9,833 nucleotides of DNA from Acidimicrobiia bacterium. Its GTDB lineage: Bacteria > Actinomycetota > Acidimicrobiia > Acidimicrobiales > Ilumatobacteraceae. Location: the NCBI GenBank assembly GCA_010030605.1, contig RHCK01000032.1, forward strand, positions 1 to 9,833, read 5' to 3'. Positions within the stretch are counted from its first letter, which is position 1; each line of letters starts with the position of its first letter. Shown here piece after piece: positions 1 to 5,087 of this stretch. The notes below the pieces were generated by a model. That model had not been told where the DNA came from and ran no database searches. It saw only the letters and a program-made list of their open reading frames with translations. Made by a program: the position numbers and the translations under genes.

Positions 1-13
1 GTGAGCATCCCCG

Positions 14-511
14 TCAGGATGCCCGCGCCAAATACGGCTTCCACGCCTCCGGGACGCGCGTCACGGCCACCGTCACCCACGCCAATTCTCTCGGGGCGTG
101 GGGGATCTGCGCCAGACGCATGCCGGCTTCATCGGGAGTGCGATCACGTTTGTACAGGTTGCAACGACGACACGCCGAGGCCACGTTCTCCCACACGTGT
201 TGGCCCCCACGCGAACGCGGCATCACATGATCGATCGAATCCGCCTCGCCGCCGCAGTACTGACATCGGTGATTATCGCGAGCGAACACCGCTCGGCGCG
301 ACAATGCCGTTCGGCGGTGATACGGAACCTTGACCATGTACAGGAGTCGAATGACCAGCGGATTGGGAACCGCCAAACTTTCGGACCGAATCAGGGTTCC
401 ATCATGTTCGACCACTTCGGCCTTGTCGTCGAGCACGAGACAGGCCGCCCGCCGGGCTGGCACGACACTCAGCGGCTCGTACGAGGCATTCAGTACAAGC
501 GCGCTCCGCAT
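14..511 (-). CDS. HNH endonuclease family protein
   Basis: A 165-residue protein with a clear HNH nuclease core in its middle. Seen: a zinc-ribbon pair CQYC (C83, C86) and CRRC (C114, C117) brackets the beta-beta-alpha-metal motif SIDHVMPRSRGG (D94, H95), with N109 in WENV and N118 following the second CxxC. H95 is the expected general base. The N-terminal part (MRSALVLNASYEPLSVV, then RRA and a VEHDG segment) matches a conserved actinobacterial HNH subfamily usually found as a stand-alone gene; its physiological role is not established. ATG at 511 is the only sensible start, because an in-frame TGA lies 33 bases upstream with no ATG, GTG or TTG between; GGTGA at 523-519 is a 7-base-spaced ribosome site. 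It is last of four co-directional genes, 30 bases after the 88-residue gene, with no promoter seen in that gap. A further gene could begin at ATG 8 on the same strand, but too little is visible to call it. Confidence 0.9.
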   Translation of the reverse strand: MRSALVLNASYEPLSVVPARRAACLVLDDKAEVVEHDGTLIRSESLAVPNPLVIRLLYMVKVPYHRRTALSRRAVFARDNHRCQYCGGEADSIDHVMPRSRGGQHVWENVASACRRCNLYKRDRTPDEAGMRLAQIPHAPRELAWVTVAVTRVPEAWKPYLARAS

Positions 512-541
512 GATGACGTCACCGAACCCTTCGCCGACGTC

Positions 542-808
542 TCATCGCCCCGCGTCCCATTGTCGAACCCATTGCAGGTATTTCAGCACATCGGCCGAGG
601 TCGGAACGGGCGTTTCGCCCCCGTATTGGGTCTGCAACCGGAAACGTGCGTAGGACTCGCTGGGGATCGGAAGAAACGGTCGACGTTGCCACCAACCGCG
701 CGGGGCCAGTCGTCCGATCACCCGTAGGCCGACACCCCAGTACGACGGGCGAACGATCACGGCCACAACCACCGTGGCGTAGGCGCGCCAACGTGCGATG
801 AACGTCAT
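542..808 (-). CDS. Small conserved-looking protein of unknown function, coupled to acyl-CoA dehydrogenase
   Basis: An 88-residue basic protein that I cannot assign to a named family. Seen: residues 8-20 (AYATVVVAVIV core) form one short hydrophobic stretch, perhaps a membrane-associated helix. A Trp/Arg-rich segment follows (RPSYWGVGLRVIGRLAPRGWW), then PFLPIPSESYARFRLQTQYGG and a C-terminal ADVLKYLQWVRQWD helix. Its ATG (808-806) overlaps the acyl-CoA dehydrogenase TGA as ATGA, the classical translational-coupling arrangement. This overlap is the main evidence that it is a real gene, together with a reading frame that fills the space between its neighbours. The other frames over this region give less plausible proteins. 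The coupling suggests production in step with the dehydrogenase, but no functional link can be inferred from sequence. The pattern of aromatic and proline residues looks constrained rather than random. Confidence 0.75.
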   Translation of the reverse strand: MTFIARWRAYATVVVAVIVRPSYWGVGLRVIGRLAPRGWWQRRPFLPIPSESYARFRLQTQYGGETPVPTSADVLKYLQWVRQWDAGR

Positions 809-2025
809 CCCGGGCGGGGTTCTTTCGGCAAACCGAGCACCATCTCACCGATGATGTTCGATTGGATTTGTGACGAGCCGGCGTAGATCGTGCCCGCGCG
901 GGCGTTGAGGAAGGCGCCAACCCAACTACCGGACGAGTTCGGCGCGGAGCGATCGTCGGGCTGGAACGCATTGGTCGGGCGTCGCCCTTCCGGGACCATG
1001 GCAGCGGCTCCCAGGATGTCGAGCGAGAGCTCGGTCACCTCCTTGTGATACTCACTCCAATAGCGCTTGAAGATTCCACCGTCGGGCCCGGGGTGGTGTC
1101 CGGCGAGGAACTTGGTCAGAGTTCGCAAACCGAGATAGCGCATGATCTGCACTTTCGAATAGGCCCATGCGAGACGTTGGCGAATACGCGGATCCTGATC
1201 GACTCCGCACTCCTTGGCGAGAAGAAGCAACCGATCGAGTTCGGCCTGAAAACGCACCGGCACGGTCGCCGCACCTTCTCCACGTTCGTAACCAAGCAGT
1301 GTCATGGCCACCGCCCATCCATTGTTCACTCCGCCGACGACGTTGTCCTTCGGGCACACCGCATCGGTGTAGAAGACCTCGTTGAATTCGCTGTCGCCAC
1401 TGATCATCTTGATCGGGCGCACCTCGATGCCCGGCTGACGCATGTCGACCAACAAGAAGGAGATTCCCTTGTGTTTCGGGGCATCGGGGTCCGTGCGCGC
1501 CAACGTGAAAATGTGATCCGCCAGATGTCCGGCCGACGTCCAGATTTTTTGTCCGTTCAGAATCCATTGATCACCGTCGAGCGTGCCCCTCAGACCGAGA
1601 TTGCCGAGGTCACTGCCGGCGTTCGGTTCGCTGTAGCCCTGACACCAGATGTCCTCGTTCGACAGGATTCGTGGCAGGTAGTACTTCTTCTGCTCTTCGG
1701 TTCCCCAACGCAACAAGGTGTTGCCGAGCATCGTGATACCGAATCCGTCGTTCGGTCCTCCGGTCGGAACTCCGGCCTTGGCGAATTCTTCGGCCACAAT
1801 CACTTGCTCGAGGGCCGACATTCCGCCTCCGCCGTACTCGGACGGCCAACCCGGGGCCAGATACCCCTCGCGATGCAACGTCGATCTCCACTGCATGACC
1901 CAGTCGTGCGTTTCATCGGCCGCCAGATGGCCGATCCCCCGCCAGTCTTTGGAGAGATTCGCCGTCAGAAACGACTGCACTTTCTGGCGGAACGATTCGA
2001 CATCGGATTCGTAGGTCGGACGCAT
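805..2025 (-). CDS. Acyl-CoA dehydrogenase (FadE-like flavoprotein)
   Basis: A 406-residue acyl-CoA dehydrogenase, the FAD enzyme that makes the alpha-beta double bond of acyl-CoA thioesters in beta-oxidation and passes electrons to electron-transfer flavoprotein. Seen: helical N-terminal domain (about 1-120) with the APGWPSEYGGGG turn (57-68); middle-domain signature WCQGYSEPNAGSDLG (127-141), then GQKIWTSAGH (158-167); C-terminal helical domain ending GTIYAGSSQIQSNIIGE (378-394). The usual catalytic glutamate of the medium-chain type (IYEG) is Ala here (A382). E247 in LLGYERGEG occupies the helix that carries the base in isovaleryl-CoA and long-chain type enzymes and in mycobacterial steroid side-chain FadE subunits, so it is the probable base (inference). 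Substrate is not predictable; branched, long-chain or steroid acyl-CoA are possible. Start ATG 2025 sits 6 bases after TAGGTT, suggesting a leaderless message. The ROK gene ends 53 bases upstream, and the 88-residue gene overlaps the stop. Confidence 0.95.
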   Translation of the reverse strand: MRPTYESDVESFRQKVQSFLTANLSKDWRGIGHLAADETHDWVMQWRSTLHREGYLAPGWPSEYGGGGMSALEQVIVAEEFAKAGVPTGGPNDGFGITMLGNTLLRWGTEEQKKYYLPRILSNEDIWCQGYSEPNAGSDLGNLGLRGTLDGDQWILNGQKIWTSAGHLADHIFTLARTDPDAPKHKGISFLLVDMRQPGIEVRPIKMISGDSEFNEVFYTDAVCPKDNVVGGVNNGWAVAMTLLGYERGEGAATVPVRFQAELDRLLLLAKECGVDQDPRIRQRLAWAYSKVQIMRYLGLRTLTKFLAGHHPGPDGGIFKRYWSEYHKEVTELSLDILGAAAMVPEGRRPTNAFQPDDRSAPNSSGSWVGAFLNARAGTIYAGSSQIQSNIIGEMVLGLPKEPRPG

Positions 2026-2031
2026 GATCCG

Positions 2032-2037
2032 AACCTA
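2032..2037 (-). promoter_or_regulatory. Putative -10 element (TAGGTT), leaderless acyl-CoA dehydrogenase start
   Basis: On the minus strand TAGGTT (2037-2032) matches the actinobacterial TANNNT -10 consensus and is followed by 6 bases (CGGATC) and then the ATG at 2025. Transcription would therefore begin at or within a base of the start codon. No Shine-Dalgarno sequence precedes the ATG and no good -35 hexamer is visible. This would give the gene its own promoter in the 53-base gap after the ROK gene. Inference from spacing and composition only. Confidence 0.5.
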
Positions 2038-2078
2038 GACGAAATTCGACGACCACCAGTGAACGTCGCGCCGCAACG

Positions 2079-2939
2079 TCACACCATGTGACGAAGAGCG
2101 ATGGCTGCGGCTCCGATCAATGCCGAACGATCGTCGAGTTCGACGGGCACGATCTCGAGTCCTCGAGTGAATCCAATTCGGGACCGCGCCTCGAATTCAC
2201 GATTTGCCGCCTCGAAGAACGGGGCGCCCCACCCGAGTGCCACGCTTCCTCCCACCACGACGCGACGGATGTCGCAGAGCGCGGCGATCGATGCGACCGC
2301 TTGTCCGAGCAGTCGCCCGTTCCGCTCGACCAGGCCGACCGACGCGTACGCCGCCGCCCGACCCGTTTCCAACTCGACCGCGACACCGGAGATGAAAGCT
2401 TCGAGACAATCGGATCCACCACATCGACACGGACGACCCTCATCGGCCACCACCAGATGACCAATATGGCCGGCGTTACCGTCGTCGCCGTCGACGAGTC
2501 GAGCGTCGATCACCAATCCCGCCCCCACGCCCGTTCCCACCACGACGGCGAGAAAATCACGATGTTCCCGAGCGGCACCCAACCAACCCTCCGACAGCGC
2601 GAGGGCTTTGGCATCGTTGTCGACATGAGTCGCCAAACCGGTGAGTTCCGAAATCTGCTCGCGAAGGGGGAAGTCGCGCCAACCGGGAATATGCAACGGT
2701 GAGACCCGTTCCCCTCCACGTTCCATCGGCCCTCCGCACGCGACTCCGCACGCGATCAGGTCGTACTCCGTCGAAGCCGCCTGAACCCGCTTGATCAGGG
2801 TCGACAATGCGACCCAAGGATCGCGGGCCGGTGTCGGGATTCGATCGCGACGAATGATGCGACCATCGGGAGCGACCACGGCCGCGGCGAGTTTCGTTCC
2901 ACCGATGTCGACGGCGAGCACCGCGGAATTCTCCAGCAC
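2079..2939 (-). CDS. ROK-family sugar kinase
   Basis: A 286-residue cytoplasmic ROK protein, a normal length for a kinase without the DNA-binding domain of ROK repressors. It probably phosphorylates a hexose or amino sugar with ATP. Seen: phosphate-binding loop DIGGTK (11-16); a second glycine-rich segment CGGP (68-71); catalytic Asp D109 in VDNDAKA with E117 after it; GTGVGAG (135-141); and the ROK zinc site H161 with C171, C173 and C178 (CRCGGSDCLE). The sugar-binding consensus GExGH reads GHIGH (157-161), with His158 in place of Glu. I recall similar GNAGHIGH forms in other actinobacterial ROK proteins, so this looks like a subfamily trait. Substrate is uncertain, hence no symbol. Start: GTG 2939 lies 6 bases after TACGGT, a leaderless arrangement. 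GTG 2921 (residue 7) is a real alternative because GGAG at 2934-2931 precedes it by 9 bases. Divergent from the MoxR operon. Confidence 0.9.
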   Translation of the reverse strand: MLENSAVLAVDIGGTKLAAAVVAPDGRIIRRDRIPTPARDPWVALSTLIKRVQAASTEYDLIACGVACGGPMERGGERVSPLHIPGWRDFPLREQISELTGLATHVDNDAKALALSEGWLGAAREHRDFLAVVVGTGVGAGLVIDARLVDGDDGNAGHIGHLVVADEGRPCRCGGSDCLEAFISGVAVELETGRAAAYASVGLVERNGRLLGQAVASIAALCDIRRVVVGGSVALGWGAPFFEAANREFEARSRIGFTRGLEIVPVELDDRSALIGAAAIALRHMV

Positions 2940-2945
2940 GACGAC

Positions 2946-2951
2946 ACCGTA
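2946..2951 (-). promoter_or_regulatory. Putative -10 element (TACGGT), leaderless ROK kinase start
   Basis: On the minus strand TACGGT (2951-2946) is followed by six bases (GTCGTC) and the GTG at 2939. This is the TANNNT plus 6-7 spacing expected for a leaderless transcript, and it favours GTG 2939 over the internal GTG at 2921. On the plus strand the same TA dinucleotide (2950-2951) begins TACCGT, another TANNNT match that could serve the MoxR operon with a short leader of about 20 bases. Confidence 0.45.
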
Positions 2952-2968
2952 CCGTTCGACCGATCCTC

Positions 2969-2974
2969 TAGCGT
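2969..2974 (+). promoter_or_regulatory. Putative -10 element (TAGCGT), leaderless MoxR operon start
   Basis: TAGCGT (2969-2974) fits TANNNT and is followed by seven bases (GACGGGG) and ATG 2982. If used, transcription starts at the A of that ATG. It would also exclude the in-frame GTG at 2973, which lies inside the hexamer. No ribosome-binding site with usable spacing precedes ATG 2982, since the GGGG abuts the start codon. The plus-strand TACCGT at 2950-2955 is a competing candidate. Confidence 0.45.
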
Positions 2975-2981
2975 GACGGGG

Positions 2982-3932
2982 ATGACGACACCGCCCTCAC
3001 GATCGTTCGCGGGAATGTTCGACTCCATCGTGAGCAACGTGAGTGTCGTCCTGCGGGGAAAGCACGAAGCCGTCGAGCTTGCGGTGCTCTCGTTGCTCGC
3101 CGACGGACACCTCTTGATCGAGGACGTTCCCGGGGTGGGCAAGACCAGTCTGGCCAAGGCTCTCGCCGCCTCGGTCGACTGCTCGTGGCAGCGCATCCAG
3201 TTCACCCCCGATCTCCTGCCGTCCGATGTGATCGGTGTTTCGATGTGGAACCGCGAACGCGAGAGCTTCAATTTTCAGCCGGGTCCGATCTTCGCCAACA
3301 TCGTTTTGGCCGATGAAATCAATCGCGCGTCCCCCCGCACGCAGTCCGCTCTTCTCGAGGCGATGGAAGAACGACAAGTCACGATCGACGGCGTCACGCG
3401 GCGCCTCCCCCGCCCCTTTCTCGTGATCGCCACCCAGAATCCGGTCGAGCACGAAGGCACCTACCGTTTACCCGAGAGCCAGTTGGATCGCTTCTTGATG
3501 CGAATCTCCATCGGTTATCCGGATCGAGCGTCCGAACTCGAGATCCTCGACACGAAATCGCACGGAGAACCACGCATCGAACCCGTGCTCGGAGTCGCCG
3601 AGATCGTGTCGATGATCGAGGCGATCGACCGAGTTCGAATGGCGGACTCCATTCGCGAGTACCTCGTCGATCTCGTTCATGCCAGCCGACGTCACGCCGG
3701 GTTGGCGTTGGGCCTCTCACCGCGAGCCACCGTTCAACTGGCCAAGGCGTCGCGAGCGATGGCCGCGGCCCGCGGTCGCGATTACGTCACCCCCGACGAT
3801 GTTCAAGCACTATGCGCGCCCGTTCTCGCTCATCGAATCGTCGTTGGTCATGATGCAGCTTCCCGCGGTTTGACCGCCCACGACGCCATCAACGACATCG
3901 TGTCAGCGGTGCCGACTCCCTCGGGACGCTGA
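2982..3932 (+). CDS. MoxR-family AAA+ ATPase
   Basis: A 316-residue cytoplasmic AAA+ ATPase of the MoxR family, thought to act as chaperone-like machines that remodel or activate VWA-domain and membrane partners. Seen (numbered from ATG 2982): Walker A DVPGVGKTS with K54 and T55; Walker B VLADEIN with D111 and E112; the conserved SALLEAMEERQVTIDG segment (about 122-137); sensor 1 in ATQNP (N153); the RLPESQLDRF segment with probable arginine finger R170; and sensor 2 LSPRA (R248) in the C-terminal helical lid. The full set of catalytic residues is present, so it should be active. The first gene of a three-gene operon: the DUF58 gene starts 2 bases after the TGA, so co-translation and physical partnership are likely. 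GTG 2973, nine bases earlier in frame, is the alternative start; ATG is preferred because of the TANNNT spacing. Confidence 0.95.
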   Translation: MTTPPSRSFAGMFDSIVSNVSVVLRGKHEAVELAVLSLLADGHLLIEDVPGVGKTSLAKALAASVDCSWQRIQFTPDLLPSDVIGVSMWNRERESFNFQPGPIFANIVLADEINRASPRTQSALLEAMEERQVTIDGVTRRLPRPFLVIATQNPVEHEGTYRLPESQLDRFLMRISIGYPDRASELEILDTKSHGEPRIEPVLGVAEIVSMIEAIDRVRMADSIREYLVDLVHASRRHAGLALGLSPRATVQLAKASRAMAAARGRDYVTPDDVQALCAPVLAHRIVVGHDAASRGLTAHDAINDIVSAVPTPSGR

Positions 3933-3934
3933 AC

Positions 3935-5086
3935 ATGCCCACCCGGGCGGGATGGGCCGGAGTCGTCTTCGGCGTGTTCATCCTGATCGTTGCTCGCCTG
4001 TTCGGTCTCCTCGAGTTGTTCGTCATCGGCTCATCGTCGATCGTGGCTCCGATCGTGGCCACGGTGGCCGTTCATCGACGTTCGCATGTTCCTCAAATCG
4101 TGCGAACGACCGAGCCCCGACGTCCGTCGGTCGACCAACCTCTGACCGTCGAGATCGCGTTTCATGCTCTCTCGCGCACCATCCCCTACGAGGTTCGAGA
4201 ATCCGTCGGTGATGGACTGTTGGCGACCACCTCGCTGCCACCACTCCGGACGGGCGACACACGTCGAATGACCATCGATGTGCCGACAACCCGCCGAGGA
4301 ATCATCGAAATCGGACCGACGACGTTCCGATACGGCGATCCCCTCGGACTCGCCCAACGAGTACGCACCGAAGAATCGCGAACTCGAGTGATCGTTCATC
4401 CCCGACGAACCCCAACGACGACACCTCACTTGGATCACTCGCGAGGGCTCTTGATCGACGCACTGAGGCGAGCGACGATCGACACTCCCGTCGATCGTGA
4501 GTTTCGTGGCATTCGGGAGTACGAACCGGGCGACGACGCGCGGCGCGTGAATTGGAAAGCCAGCGCGAAGCGTGACGCACTTCTGGTCAACGAATTCGAT
4601 CCGGAATCCTCGGTGATTCTGCAAATCGTTCTCGATGTTTCGCCATCGAGACACGATGAAGGAACGTTCGAGACCGCCGTGTCGATTGCCGCGTCCCTCC
4701 TCGACTCGTATGGTCCGGTGACCACACGCACGATGTTGTGCTTCGGCGGAACGGTCATCGATGACACGAATCCGAACATCGGCCTCGATCGTCTGGCGCT
4801 CGCCGAACTCGATGACGGCTCGGATGGATCGTCGATCACCCCCATCGACACCCCCGATCCTTCGGCCGTGGTGGCTCGAATCGTCGTCACCGGATGGAGC
4901 GATCGCACCCTGATGGCAAGCCTGACCCACTTCCCCGCACGGGGCAGCGCGGGAGTTCTGATCACGTGTCGACCGTGCGAACTCATGACGCCACCGGGAT
5001 GGACGAAGCTCCAATGCCCCGACATCGCCGCGTTCGCTCGAGCGTGGCCCCGATTCGTGCACGCCGCACGTGTCGACGGATCCTGA
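3935..5086 (+). CDS. DUF58-domain membrane protein
   Basis: A 383-residue protein of the DUF58 family, which is usually encoded beside MoxR ATPases and is regarded as a partner of the ATPase. Seen: two N-terminal hydrophobic helices (about 8-25 and 28-46) that anchor it to the membrane; a beta-rich middle part with RRGIIEIGPTTFRYGDPLGL (120-139); the DUF58 signature (189-221) containing EFRGIREYEPGDDARRVNWK and then LLVNEF; and a VWA-like segment beginning ILQIVLDVS (228-236). The LDVSPSR sequence resembles a degenerate MIDAS start (DxSxS), so metal binding is possible but uncertain. The C-terminal 120 residues have no recognisable motif. ATG 3935 follows the MoxR stop by two bases (TGAACATG), and the transglutaminase gene begins right after its own TGA. 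Its exact biochemical role is not established in the family. Confidence 0.93.
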   Translation: MPTRAGWAGVVFGVFILIVARLFGLLELFVIGSSSIVAPIVATVAVHRRSHVPQIVRTTEPRRPSVDQPLTVEIAFHALSRTIPYEVRESVGDGLLATTSLPPLRTGDTRRMTIDVPTTRRGIIEIGPTTFRYGDPLGLAQRVRTEESRTRVIVHPRRTPTTTPHLDHSRGLLIDALRRATIDTPVDREFRGIREYEPGDDARRVNWKASAKRDALLVNEFDPESSVILQIVLDVSPSRHDEGTFETAVSIAASLLDSYGPVTTRTMLCFGGTVIDDTNPNIGLDRLALAELDDGSDGSSITPIDTPDPSAVVARIVVTGWSDRTLMASLTHFPARGSAGVLITCRPCELMTPPGWTKLQCPDIAAFARAWPRFVHAARVDGS

Positions 5087-5087
5087 C

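Noticed and set aside
1..8. Possible start of another minus-strand gene (ATG at 8) after the HNH stop
   Set aside because: Fewer than three codons are visible and the GGGG abuts the ATG; nothing can be tested.
514..521. Palindrome TGACGTCA just upstream of the HNH start
   Set aside because: Only eight bases, in a GC-rich region full of GACGTC-like words, and it overlaps the presumed ribosome site; not enough to call an operator.
98..727. 209-codon plus-strand open frame across the HNH and 88-residue genes
   Set aside because: It runs antisense to the HNH catalytic motif and has no motif of its own.
1045..2091. 348-codon plus-strand open frame opposite the acyl-CoA dehydrogenase
   Set aside because: No recognisable domain, and it is fully antisense to a strongly conserved enzyme.
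2204..2430. Repeated TCGA/CGATCG words across the window as a possible DNA motif system
   Set aside because: They fall mainly where CGA, TCG, GAT and GTC codons adjoin and have no fixed spacing or orientation, so codon preference is the simpler explanation.
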